Assembly: GCA_012845835.1 (NCBI GenBank)
Contig: JABAKD010000002.1
Location: 1 to 64,000 of the forward strand
Length of the DNA: 64,000 nucleotides
Origin: Undaria pinnatifida
Lineage: Eukaryota; Sar; Phaeophyceae; Laminariales; Alariaceae
Reading direction: 5' to 3'
Notes under the pieces: model-generated
Databases searched by the model: none
Told to the model about the DNA's origin: nothing
What the model saw: only the letters and a program-made list of their open reading frames with translations
In this document: piece by piece, positions 23,001 through 32,199 of the stretch
Position numbering within the stretch: position 1 is the stretch's first letter
Layout of the letters: each line of letters starts with the position of its first letter
Translations under genes and position numbers: made by a program

Positions 23001-26000
23001 GCTATTCGTCAACAGCTTCAATAGTTATGTTTTGTGAATGTAACTGTTTGAATCTTAATGATTAGGCGTCCATCTAGTTTAAGAGTAAGGTTTGAACACT
23101 ACGATGATGTACTTCGTAGCCATTGGACCGTTGACCACGCATCCCTTTCACGAGATAGGATGGTTTGGTCAGAGTGTAAAATGCAGCCTTGGCGCTGAGA
23201 ACAAGCTTGTCAACATAAACAGAATCTGGCACACTCACAGATCGAACAGCTTAAACACCCCCGTTTCATGGTCTAGCTCTCGTTCGGGACAGAAAAGCTG
23301 TGGTCTATGTAATGTGTACGAAATAGATCACATTTACTCAGTGGGATCTGCACGACACAGTTTATGAACGCATGGTTCGGCGGGTGGGATATGCAGGAAA
23401 AGCAACATACGATAACGGAAAAAGGTCACACGTCGGACAGATCATCGATCCCCACTTGATGATCTAGATCTTCCGCGGAGATCTGTACGATCTACCTCAT
23501 CATGTCACCAGGTGGGAGGCCGTGCGATCCGCACGATCTAACAATGGTTTCTTCGGTTAGAGTGGTACTCTCTCAATGTACAGGCCCTGCACAGCATCTC
23601 ATAACGGTAGATACGTATGCATAGAAATGATCTAGAATATCTGTATAATCTGTATGATCTATAGATTATTATATGTATAATCTATGCGATCGAGATCGTC
23701 ATCTATCTGTCCGAGGTGTGAAAACAGACCACGATCTAGATCACACAAGTGCTACCATGGGGGTAGCACGTTTCGCTCAAAAAATTCTTTGAGTGCCGGA
23801 GCTCCTTGGCCCAACATGCCCAACATGAGTCCGAAGCTCAATCTTGTTTGGCAGTATGGTATTTTTGTATACCTACTCGTAGACCATAGGATTTTTTCGT
23901 TGGGTTTCACATTCATTGTTGTCAAATGATTTTTTGGGGTGGTGGTGGTGGTGGTGGTGGTGTTGGTGGTGTTGTTGAGGCATACAGCTCCCTAAGTGAG
24001 AAGCCCAAGAACACCAACAAAAAACAATGCACCCTTACCACCCCTACCACCCCTACCATAGCATGCGTCCAGTCCCATACAATAGCAATAACAAAATAAC
24101 AATAACAATATCAATAGCACTCAAATAACACTCAAGTAGCACTGGTAGAACACTCCAACAAGATTACGCATATAGCCCCGGACGTTTCAAGCTGACTTTA
24201 CGCCATAAATTGGAGCGAACGAGATGCCCTAGTTTTGACGGCGCCAAAACACTAAGGACCCCTTTAGACCCCTTTAGACCCCTTTACCCCTATCGACGTC
24301 GCTGTAACGCACATCGCTCACCTGGTATCGCACACCTCACATCGCACACCTGGTATCGCACATCTCCGTTAGACTACATACGCATCCGACATCCGGCCGT
24401 GGTTTCAAAACAAAAAAGAGAGTTAGACCAACATCTCCGCGGACCGACCAGGTGGGCTCGTCACACGCACCACAACACACTCCAACGCACACAAGTTGAC
24501 CACGGTTACAACCGTCATGCTGCCAGAGGTCCTGGCCGCAGCCATATATTCTTTCCAAGATCGTGGTCTGTCCGTTGTGTGCATGCGCTTGACGACTGCA
24601 GGGCTAACGCTCGGATGCAACGTACCTCGCTGAACGCTCTCCCGTACCCGGCTTCTGTGACGAACAGTCCTGCAGATACCATGCCCCACAGTCCGCACAG
24701 TCCATGCACAACGCTCGCATCCACGACGTCATCGATCTGCCCCACAAGGCAAATGAACACACCACACGACAGTCACGCCGTGAACAAAACATCGAGTCTG
24801 TGTTTGAACATCATGCAGACGCTTTGGCATCCCCGCTTCACTGTATCAGTTGTGGAGGCAATATCGTTCCCATGAAATGATAAACCTATCGAGCTTTTTG
24901 GTCAGGAGACATCAGGAACGAGGGCGAAGGAAGTGGGATGACATCGCCTGCCTCGGGTACCTGACTAACATATCCAGCGACGCCAGGCGAGTCTGCCCTA
25001 ATCTCGGCAAGTAACCTACTGGAAGTCGGAATTGGTCCGAAGTTCTAGACACGGCCCCCGTATGTTAAGATACGGCCTCGAAAGGCCTGTAAGTATCCGA
25101 ATTTGAGATCATTTGATCATTTGGATGGGTTTCGTATGATAAGGTTGGCGGTTTATATTCGGGGAAGTTAGGAATTAGATCGGAGGCACGCGCCTCCGAT
25201 CTCAGAAGCTATCCCGAGCTCTGGTGGAAACGAATAAAGCTATATCTCTACGAAGGAACGAAAGTGAGTACTCTCCGAGGACCTGCTCAATTGGCGGGCA
25301 CTCTGTGTCCCCCACCTTTAATTTAACACGTACTCTTGCCGATTCTCGAGCCAGGGCGAGATGCACATTCGGCGCTATTCGTTCTGTTAATTGCGCACGG
25401 GTAAGCCCAACGTTCTCGGCGGCAGTGCTGTGGTCAGCGAAGGTCTAGCTCTTGCGGGTCCAGCATCAACAACATTCTGCAAAGTAGCGCCGGGGCCGGG
25501 GAACCAACCCCCTAGCCTACCGCGGAGTGAAGTGTGAAAACATTCAAGCATGCCGTGCTGGTGTTAGCGCTGTTGTTGGTCATATAGCACACTGATTCCA
25601 CGATAGCCACCCCAAAAACCAGCGGTTTTCTTTAACGAACGCTTCATGGGTGATCGATACGAGGGAGGGTGGTGCTATGAAACAAATATCTGACCACATT
25701 TCCTTGATTGCAAAGGACTATCGAGCGATGACGTCGGGGTGGCAAGTGGCACCGTATTTTAGGAGATACGGCCTGGATCTGGTTTCAAAACCGGCTATTT
25801 CGTTAAAGAAAGGTTGGGGGGCTACCGTAGAAGGACTCCTCACTGCCCACTGAACTAATGAGTCAGGTGATTGAATAGCTCACTGGGTAGTGCTATATAA
25901 CCAACAGTCGTTAACGACCAAACGAAGCAGTTAGCGCTAATGTAAAACGATCATTTGAAGCAGCAAGACTAACAAGTGGTGTTTTGGCGGCATAACAAGC

Positions 26001-26309
26001 GTGGTAAGGCATATTGAAAAAACAACACATGAAAACGATGCTACAACCAACCGCTACAATCGAGGCAACCGCAGCAAGAGAGCCCAAAATGGTATCGGCT
26101 TATGAACCATAGCCAGCACGCCGCACTGGTCTCACAACCGAGGGCTGTGGCTAGGACTAGGACTAAGGCTGGGTTTAAGGTAGAGGTGCAGCATTGTTTT
26201 TCTGGCGCTCGTCACCCAAAAATTGATTTCGAGCAAAACCCGGAAAGTGCAAAATCCGATCCGACGAAGAATCCCGTGGCCCAGGCACAGAAGCCAACAA
26301 CAACAACAG

Positions 26310-26340
<31 letters not shown>

Positions 26341-27742
26341 TAATTGTACAAAGAGAGAATGACACGAACTCCGACGATTTGGGGTTGTTAACGATCCTCA
26401 TTATCCTCATGATCCTCATGATCCTCATGATCCTCATGATCCTCATGATCCTCATGAATCAGAACGTACTTCGCTTACAAAACATGCCACCTCTATCGTA
26501 GCACGCGTCTAGTTATAGCTTTTAAGGTTTTAAGGTAGTAAGTTAAAGGCCTAACACACGCCTGCCACGGTCGAGGTGCGCCAGTTAGTTTATGAGGCTT
26601 CTCACTTGAGGCAGCAGTATACAGCGGTATACCTCGCGCCCATAAAGAGCTGACACCACATGAAGGTGCGACTCGATGACACCCATGCCATGGCCTAGGT
26701 ATACGATGGAGATAACCCTAACCCAAACATGATCGACATTCCGACGATACTATCAAGAGCACCCAAAGTAGTGAAAGAGTGCTAAGCCTGCCATACTACC
26801 GGTCAGCCACAATGTTAAGCCACAACCAACAGAGGAACACATGCCATGAGAAAGACAAGCCGTATAGTGCCTCTTGCCTCAACTATGAGCATGAGTTTGC
26901 TTTCGTAGAACACAAGCACTCCCGACACCATCCCGATGAAGAAAAGGCCGTGTGTATCAACCATGGAAGAGGACGCTGTGATCGCCACGAGGCCTCCAAG
27001 CACGCCGTTGGTTGTCGTGAAGGGGTCAAAACTGACGCCGCAAAAGGCGTAAAAGGTGCAAAACGCGAGGGCATTATTGCCGGTAAAAAAATGTAAATAG
27101 CGCGAGAACACGAAGGTTATGAGGATGTTGCGAGCGCCACGAGGCCTCCAAGTACGCCGTTGGTTGTCGTGAAGGGGTCGAAACTTCGGGCCGCCAAAAG
27201 CGCAAAGTTGCAAAAGTTGCAAAAGTTGCAAAAGGTTCAAAAGGTGCAAAAGGTGCTGTAGGCGAAGGCATCGCACGCAGCTGGGTCAAATGCGCGTGAC
27301 CACGAAGGTGGCGGGGATGCTGGCATCGCCACGATGCCTCCCCCTACGACGTCATTAGTTGCCATACACGGGTCGAACCTGCCACACAAAAAAGGGGCAA
27401 AACATGGAAAAAGGTTCAAACAACGAAAAAGGCTCAGACATCGCAGGCGGCCAATTGACCAATAAGCCACAATGCGAAGGTAGCGCAAGGCGTGGGATGT
27501 GGCGGGGTGGCGCCGATGGCATCCTCGTCGTAGTGTGCACCTAGCACGCCGCCGGTTGTCTACAAGTCCAGTGACATCGTCATCTGGTCCAGTGTTATCG
27601 TCCACTAGCCCAGTGTCATCGTCAACTAGTCTTGTGGCATCGATTATACAGCGCACCTGCTGTGGTGATACCAATGAATGAACAGCACGACCACCGCGGC
27701 ACCCGAAAGACAGACGGCGGTGTTTACCATCGACTTGGCCAC
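16865..27742 (-). CDS. Ammonium transporter (AMT/Amt family), 3' part of gene, five exons
   Basis: Five exons on the - strand follow the AMT family order and join in phase: 27742-27657, 27031-26884, 24736-24626, 24567-24513 and 17022-16865 (TAA at 16865-16867). Together they cover the part of the protein from the VNTxxS-like helix through NGVLGGLVAIT, the IDDVVDASVVHGLCGLWG helix with the second pore histidine, YGCGQDL, and a last helix with LTAWVGG followed by FGQRI and MEEV. Known: AMT proteins are 11-helix plasma-membrane channels for ammonium uptake. Roughly the N-terminal half (helices 1-6) was not found and may lie beyond 27.8 kb or be lost. Introns hold solo LTRs, microsatellites and family F repeats. 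All five exons are stop-free, so an active gene is possible, but without the 5' exons a fragment cannot be excluded. Confidence 0.65.
17127..17268. repeat. ~25-30 bp minisatellite
   Basis: CTTAGCACTTCATGGCTAGT-type units recur five to six times with drift in spacing. The last unit ends near CATGGCTAGCTCTTAGCC. Confidence 0.75.
17765..17960 (-). repeat. Dispersed family F copy
   Basis: On the - strand: GGTATACAAATAAACG, GAGGAGCCCCGTCATTCA, then AATGCTACCCCATCGTAGC and CACGCGT, the usual 3' end of the family. It lies in the large AMT intron. Confidence 0.6.
18655..20065 (+). repeat. Composite repeat R1, copy 1
   Basis: Starts AAAATACACTCCAGCTGTG and runs through GATACTCCGATCGCGCG, GGATATAGGTCGGCGACTC and GTCTGTGCGCGGAAACTAT. 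It continues into G-rich units with GGTCTAGGCGATCGTGCGG and GTGTTTATTAC. The head unit partly repeats at 19430-19500. Copies lie at 45655-46620 (reverse) and 51113-51480 (shorter). The long proline-rich frames across it reflect G tracts and are not genes. Confidence 0.75.
20100..21190. other. Unassigned intronic DNA
   Basis: Two related blocks, GGTGATGCGGTCATGCAATGTCACC (about 20290) and a GTGGCGTGGGCATGCGATGTCACC-like block (about 20610), mark a diverged ~320-bp direct repeat. A 22-bp near-palindrome around CACTCGCACGAGTG lies at 21104-21126. No gene was recognised. Confidence 0.4.
21245..21300 (-). repeat. Single family B end
   Basis: GGTTACTCGCGCGAGTGACC followed by CCACTGAAATAAAAGGC is the reverse complement of the family B terminal sequence at 4262. 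The central block is a near-perfect palindrome. Confidence 0.55.
21584..21852 (-). mobile_element. Solo LTR, family L copy 1
   Basis: A 269-bp unit whose ends on the - strand are TGTTAAGATACGG and TTAATTTAACA, i.e. TG...CA with short inverted ends. It matches 25063-25328 along its length in opposite orientation. A 26-bp perfect palindrome occupies 21721-21746. The flanks (ACAG/CTAG) do not form a clean duplication. No internal retrotransposon sequence is attached. Confidence 0.75.
22020..22310. repeat. 13-bp minisatellite with a short AATGGTCCAA run
   Basis: AATGGTCCAAA repeats three to four times at 22080-22115. Then ATCACTCAATCAT repeats about 12 times to 22295. The open frame across it is an effect of the repeat. 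Confidence 0.85.
22625..22855. mobile_element. Diverged relative of MITE family C
   Basis: TTCTGGCCGGTCGAGCTCC, GAAGTGGTGCTTGGAG and GCTGCAACGCTACCGTGG match the element at 2161-2403. The right terminal repeat is recognisable and the left is not. Confidence 0.5.
22900..23735. other. Unassigned intronic DNA
   Basis: CCGTTGACCACGCATCCC near 23130 also occurs near 62840 and so belongs to an unclassified dispersed repeat. AT-rich GATCTA/TGTATAATCT repeats occupy 23590-23690. No gene was recognised. Confidence 0.35.
23740..24075 (-). repeat. Dispersed family F copy with a (CCA)n insert
   Basis: On the - strand the order is GCTTCTCACTTAGGGAGC, a CCA array (about 23938-23965), GTAGGTATACAAAAATAC, ATTGAGCTTCGGACTC, GGAGCTCCGGCACTCA, and GTGCTACCCCCATGGTAGC. 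This is another copy in which a simple array sits inside the family. Confidence 0.55.
24513..24567 (-). CDS. AMT exon 4 of 5 seen
   Basis: A 55-bp exon after CAACGGACAG and before donor GTTGTA, encoding TTILERIYGCGQDLWQHD plus one base. The YGCGQDL segment corresponds to the FYGxGxxL stretch after the VHG helix in AMTs. Its small size makes the exact boundaries less certain. Confidence 0.5.
24626..24736 (-). CDS. AMT exon 3 of 5 seen
   Basis: Exactly 37 codons in phase 0, between acceptor TGTGGGGCAG and donor GTACGT. It contains IDDVVDASVVHGLCGLWG and MVSAGLFVTEAGYGRAFSE. D-D-x-x-D-A-x-x-V-H-G is the most diagnostic AMT segment, and its His lines the conduction pore. Confidence 0.8.
25063..25328 (+). 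mobile_element. Solo LTR, family L copy 2
   Basis: A 266-bp unit starting TGTTAAGATACGG and ending TTTAATTTAACA, flanked by the exact 4-bp duplication CGTA (25059-25062 and 25329-25332). A 26-bp near-palindrome lies at 25177-25202, in the same place as in copy 1. It sits in the AMT intron between exons 2 and 3 in the orientation opposite to the gene. An active LTR pair is absent, so it probably arose by LTR-LTR recombination. Confidence 0.85.
25333..26094. other. Unassigned intronic DNA
   Basis: No repeat family or coding segment was recognised between the solo LTR and the next family F copy, within the 2.1-kb AMT intron. Confidence 0.3.
26095..26520 (+). repeat. Dispersed family F copy carrying two different microsatellites
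   Basis: After CCGTGGCCCAGGCACAG comes an AAC/CAA array (26298-26340). After ACTCCGACGATTTGGGGTT comes an ATCCTCATG array (26395-26455). The copy ends in CCTCTATCGTAGCACGCGTC. The glutamine- and cysteine-rich frames here are repeat artefacts. Confidence 0.7.
26600..26765 (+). repeat. Dispersed family F copy without a long array
   Basis: CTTCTCACTTGAGG, GTGCGACTCGATGAC, CCATGGCCTAGGTATAC and GACATTCCGACGATAC follow in family order. ATAACCCTAACCC stands at the first insertion point. Confidence 0.6.
26884..27031 (-). CDS. AMT exon 2 of 5 seen (main copy)
   Basis: A 148-bp exon after GCGGCGTCAG. It starts with one base completing the previous codon, then 49 codons with FDPFTTTNGVLGGLVAIT and MVSGVLVFYESKLMLI, and ends in phase 0 before donor GTTGAG. 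NG-LAGLVAIT is a hallmark of AMT proteins. The usual AGCA that follows is ASSS here. Confidence 0.7.
27118..27183 (-). pseudogene. Partial duplicate of the AMT NGVLGG exon (copy A2)
   Basis: After GCCCGAAG the sequence reads FDPFTTTNGVLGGLVALA, nearly identical to the main exon, then runs into a stop. Like copy A1 it keeps an AG in the acceptor position and the same phase. A GTTGCAAAA/CTTTTGCAAC-type repeat lies between copies. Confidence 0.65.
27310..27378 (-). pseudogene. Partial duplicate of the AMT NGVLGG exon (copy A1)
   Basis: After a CAG acceptor (GTGTGGCAG) the sequence reads FDPCMATNDVVGGGIVAM, diverged from FDPFTTTNGVLGGLVAIT in the main exon. Splicing from the upstream exon into it would keep the frame. 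The second half of the exon is absent. Confidence 0.6.
27657..27742 (-). CDS. AMT exon 1 of 5 seen
   Basis: The acceptor is GGCGCTTAACAG after a T-rich tract. The exon reads VAKSMVNTAVCLSGAAVVV and continues LFIHWYHHS, and ends in phase 2 before donor GTGCGC. It corresponds to the AMT helix that carries the conserved VNT-x-x-S segment. Confidence 0.6.
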
Positions 27743-27799
27743 CTGTTAAGCGCCAAGAAGAGCATAATAAACAGTATTTGAAGAGTAACGACATAAAAA

Positions 27800-28740
27800 T
27801 ACGGCAAGTGCTACATCTGTTTATATTATATATTTTACGTGTTTACTCATCCCATCTCTTGCCTTATTTCTCCTTCTGCCCCTTGAGACGAATTCTGAAC
27901 CAGGGTCACTGAGCACGCTTTTCTCCCCCCTCTCTGCCCACTTCGGTAAGTGCCTTCCTTTTTATCGCGAAAAGGGTTCAACACTTTCTCCCCTCGTCGA
28001 CTGGCCTCAAATCGCGCTTACTCACGCTATAAAGCGCTCTCCGCAATTGGTGTCCGTGGAAAAAAAAAATCTCCATACCTATAGTTGAACACCTGACTCC
28101 AACCTTAGCAGTGTTCGAGGTTAACCATTAGTTGAGTAGTGCCGGTTGCACGTAACAATGACTGACAAATCGCTTGGGACAGATAGGTACAGCCAGCAGT
28201 GGCAGCAAGCGGAGTAGTGCCGGTTGCCGCTATAGTTGCCGGTATTTCCGGCAGCTATATAGTGCACAACAATAGTGAGACAGCATAAAACACGCTTTAG
28301 CTGGCGCTATGGTAGGACCTCGTGTAGCAGGAATTCGGTAACTGTCGTCAGCTTGAATGCGGTGATGCAGCAGGATTATGGTAACTGTGGTGAGCTTCAA
28401 TACGGTGACAGGAAAACTCCGCAGATCGCGGCCGTACAAACAAGACCCGGCTTCAGCCAACTCGCACGACAGGATTATTAACTGTTGTCCACTTGAATGC
28501 GTTGATTAGAGAACTTGTAGAATGTTTTTTTTCCGGTCTGCGGTCGAAGAGCTGCGGCCGCAGAAGCAAGCCGGCTTGAGGAAACTGTAAAGGGGATCTA
28601 CCGATGAAAATCATTAACTCGCACTTGCCCGTAAAAATGTTGGTGAGAGTGCAAGGGTTAGGGTGCGCTCCCCGAATGACAAGGAATTGAAAATCGGAAA
28701 CTCAATGATAAAGGAGGAAGAGGAGAATAGTGGCATGTAA
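27800..28740. repeat. Region with diverged ~40-100 bp repeats
   Basis: AGGATTAT-TAACTGT followed by CTTGAATGCG occurs at about 28340, 28375 and 28470 with changes. TAGTGCCGGTTGC occurs at 28137 and 28214. No AMT N-terminal exon and no other gene was recognised here. Confidence 0.45.
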
Positions 28741-28769
28741 CAAGACTCATCCTACGGCACAAGTTCAAT

Positions 28770-29215
28770 TGTTTTTTCCCTGCAAGATTATTGGCTTGAG
28801 GAGCCCTATACGTCACTCCCAAAAAAGAAATACAAGAATGAAAGTGCAATCCGATTACCAATATCATGGCTTATGTATGAAAAAAATATATACGCTGAAC
28901 GAAAATGGCATTCCGGCGGTTTGAGGTTAAGAAGGGTTAAGAAGGGTCAAGAAGGGTTAAGAAGGGTTAAGAAGGGTTAAGAAGTGTTAAGATGGATTAA
29001 GATGGGTTAAGATGGGTTAGGATGGGTTAAGATGGGTCAAGATGGGTTAAGATGGGTTAAGATGGGTTAAGATGGGTTAAGATGGGTTAAGATGGGTTAA
29101 GATGGGTTAAGATGGGTTAAGATGGGTTAAGATGGGTTAAGGAGCCCCATCGTTTAAGGAAGTATTTTACAGCCAAGAAGCGCCACCCCCAATCGTGGCA
29201 GGCGTCGGGAGCTGG
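28770..29215 (+). repeat. Dispersed family F copy with a (GGGTTAAGAT)n minisatellite
   Basis: CATTCCGGCGGTTTGAGGTT is followed by 21-22 units of a 10-bp repeat (28925-29140; first GGGTTAAGAA, then GGGTTAAGAT), then GGAGCCCCATCG and GCCACCCCCAATCGTGGC at the family end. The array sits at the second insertion point of the family. Confidence 0.8.
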
Positions 29216-29504
29216 TATCGACACTTGGACAATTGCTTTGTTTTTGAGAATCATTCCCCTAGTCTTCCTCGCCCGTAAAACTCTCTACAGCCTTCCAGGC
29301 AACCGCAACAGGGCAAAATACAACTAAGGGAGCAAGAAGTACACGGCTCACATATATACCACGTAAGACACGATCGCTTTATTGTTAGTATCAGATGCTA
29401 CAGCAGTGGCTGGTCACGCACAGCCGATTACGCCGCAAGCACACAAGCAGCAAGCGTGGCAAAAAAAAGCACTAACCCTAACTTAGGCAGCCACCGAGGG
29501 TGAT

Positions 29505-29745
29505 TATTGCTCAGGGCTAGGGTTAGGGTTAGCCCATTTACCCCGACGTTTCGCGCTATTGGCCTTGCAGCAACGCGTGTGCGCGCAACATAGCGCTGCG
29601 GAGGCCCCGACACTACGCCTAACCATTACTCGCAGCCTCCGGATGTTCTGTGGATAACCGTGGGCTTAGCCCAAACCTTAACCCTAGCGCTAAACCTAAC
29701 CCTAACCCTAACCCTAACCCTAGCCCCAACCCTAACAAGTTAGGA
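29505..29745. repeat. Interstitial telomere-type tracts in inverted order
   Basis: AGGGTTAGGGTTAG lies at 29518-29531 and CCCTAACCC repeats (six to eight units, some changed to CCCTAGCCC) lie at 29685-29740, about 160 bp apart and on opposite strands. Confidence 0.85.
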
Positions 29746-29999
29746 TCGCTGTGGGTACTAACCCATTTGAAACTTCAGAGGGCAACGTTGACGAATATAC
29801 CTGGCAGTTGCAGGGTCAGCGACACGACGTTACACGGGCTGCTAGCTTGAGGGGTGGGGACTTCAATGTGCGACTGCTACGCAAGGAGCCGCGCGATACG
29901 CGCGAAGCATGAAACATCGTGTGCTGTGCACGCATGTATTGGCAATGACCGTCTTTCTTACTTGTTTTATCGCTATGCGTGGGCTACGAAGGGTTAATG

Positions 30000-30960
30000 T
30001 CGGTTTATTTTGAGTATACAGCTGGCACTGACACACATGGCTGTGTGGGTATGCAACCATCATTGGCACTCCTCTGCCAGAGATGGTTTCACTTAGCTGA
30101 TCACTGTAGACATACAGCTGTGCCAAACGTTCTTTCGCTTTGCGGGTCGCCGCTAAGATACAGCTATTGCCCACGCAGATGTGTTGTTCCTGCTGCCTTG
30201 CTAGTTGCCGTTTATAATCGTTGGTCACTGTCGCTGTTGATATTCAGCGGTTGATGGCATTTAGGTGATATTGGCTGTTGCTTCGCTGATTGCTGTTGAT
30301 ATACGACGATATCCGGCGCGGCCTATTGGCTGTTGCTTTGCTGATCGATGTTGATATACGACAATCTCCAGCGCGGCCGTGCTTGTGTGGCTGCTGACGT
30401 GGCTGGGGTATGGTTGTGGCAGCTTCGCTCGTCGCTGTCGGTATACAGCAATCACGGGCACGGTTGTGCCAGAGGCTCTACTTCGATGACCTCGGCGTGG
30501 CAGTGCCAGAGGCTTCTGTTTCGCGGATCTCGGCACGGCGGTGCTGGAGGCTTAGGTTTTTCTGATCTCTATAGATATACAGCTACGGCTGGCACGGCCG
30601 TGTCATCTCTGGGCCGCTGTAGTTGATTTCCTTGTTGCAGATGATAGTTCTGAGGGATGTCAATATATATAAACTATGGATGACACGACTGTGTCCATGC
30701 ATAATTGCCTCTGCTTCTTGGATTGAGGTTGTTATACCATCATCGCTAGCACGGCCTTGCCGGAGATGCTTTTGCCTAGCTGATTGTTGATGGTAAACAG
30801 ATACTGACGCCTGTCTTCGTCCCCGCTGTTGCTTCGCGGGTCGCGGTTGACAGACAGTTACGGCTGACATGGGGTCAGAGTTGCGCCCGCTATACCGCTT
30901 GTTACTCTGTTAATATACATGTAGTAATGCTTACGCGGTTTTATCAGAGGTGATAGTGTG
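30000..30960. repeat. Degenerate ~70-bp minisatellite
   Basis: Units contain GTTGATATACAGC, GGCACGGCTGTGCCAGAG and CTTCGCTGATC in rotating order, about twelve times and strongly diverged. Frames with AKQQ motifs on the - strand follow the repeat and are not genes. Confidence 0.65.
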
Positions 30961-31069
30961 TGTCGCAGGTGGAAGTGGTTATACAACTATGGTTGATGTG
31001 CCGACAACGTGGTTGCAGTCGATACTGCATAAATTTCAACGGGTACCGAGACCGCTGCCCCATATCTTC

Positions 31070-31500
31070 CTACCTACGCGCGGGGGCTACGGTTTCATAA
31101 TGGCCAAGTGTCGCGGAGGGGCGGGTAAACCCGCTGCTGCTGCGAGGACTCGAGACGCTGAACACAGCTCGTCCGCAACCCAGTACAGCTACCTTTTCCG
31201 ACGGCAACATCCCCGGGTCCCTCTCCGCGTGATATTGGCGTACATGCACCGGTGAGGGTGTACGCTGCGACGGGTGGGTGGGCGCATCGCTGGCCCGACA
31301 GCCCCCCTCCCCCCCGATCTGGGCACCGCGGGGAAAAGCACGCAACGCCCATGCGCCAGGGGAATTGGAGGTCGGGACGGGGTCGGGGTCGCCGGGGAGG
31401 CAGCGACCGCGGCCTACTCGATTCCCCTGCCATTCCGCCGCCCCCCCCGGTCTGCCCGGGCGAAACCTGAGCGGGCCGACGAAATATCTTGGTTGCAGGC
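31070..31500. other. GC-rich island, function not recognised
   Basis: About 430 bp with much higher GC than its neighbours is open in several frames on both strands. None shows a family motif and no splice pair is clearly better than the others. It could be a promoter-type CpG island, an exon or transposon DNA. Confidence 0.3.
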
Positions 31501-31799
31501 ACTGTTTTATTAGCCACTGGTAGTGTCGCAGACACATGCGTGACTCGTGGTATTTTTTTCCCTATTTCGTTACATCTTAATTTCGCTGTTAGGTAATGGT
31601 AATTAGGAGTGGCCCGGAGTCACGCTTTTAGTGTCTGTGCTACCGTCAGGTTTTTTGGATGGATCGGCTGGGCACACAGCATCACTTCGACGTTCGCTTA
31701 TTTGTTTAGCAGAACAAGGGGCGTGACAGTATTGCCCCCCGTTTCTAACGTACGATGCTGTGTATTGACATTCAGATAGAGTCTTGTATTGGCATTCGC

Positions 31800-32160
31800 G
31801 AAGGCGGGCGCGCATGAATGGCTCCGGCACCAAAATGATCACCAGACTGGCGTGCGGCCTATTCTACCCTCAATTCCACAGCTTTCCGGCGACGAACATC
31901 GGTGAGTGGACACATGGGCGATTCTCAACCCCTCCCCCACATTGCCGTTATTTGGGCAGGCGTATTTAAGGACCCGATGCAATGGCCGCTGCGGCGGTTG
32001 CCGTGGCATGCCCCGACGTCGGACGTCGGCGTAGGGGAGAGCGCCTTCGTGCCGGGTTTCGTACGCAAACACGAAGCGTTTTGGGATGAAGTCGTACTGC
32101 AGGAACACCCACTCCGTGACGAGCTTATATCATGCTGGTGTTTGGAACATGGAAGAAGCA
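31800..32160 (+). CDS. Two-exon ORF, retroelement-like fragment
   Basis: The first part (to 31901) reads TKMITRLACGLFYPQFHSF and ends at donor GTGAGT. A 58-bp intron (31902-31959, ending TTTGGGCAG) restores the frame into VFKDPMQWPLRRLPW, ESAFVPGFVRKHEAFWDEV and LQEHPLRDELIS. The FVPGFVxxHExFW...HPxRDEL pattern resembles the region N-terminal to reverse transcriptase in some algal retroelements, but the match is from memory and short. No RT follows in frame. The YR retrotransposon begins about 1 kb downstream, and they need not be related. Confidence 0.4.
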
Positions 32161-32199
32161 GTACCGAAGTACTATGTATACTCTGGTCTAGTTAGTTTA

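Noticed and set aside
24337..24875. 221-codon + strand frame (24210-24875) as a gene
   Set aside because: It is antisense to two AMT exons, which have clear family motifs and splice sites on the - strand.
21584..25332. One 3.7-kb DNA transposon with ~270-bp terminal inverted repeats
   Set aside because: Each repeat has its own TG...CA ends, and the right copy has its own CGTA duplication. Two independent solo LTRs in opposite orientation explain this better.
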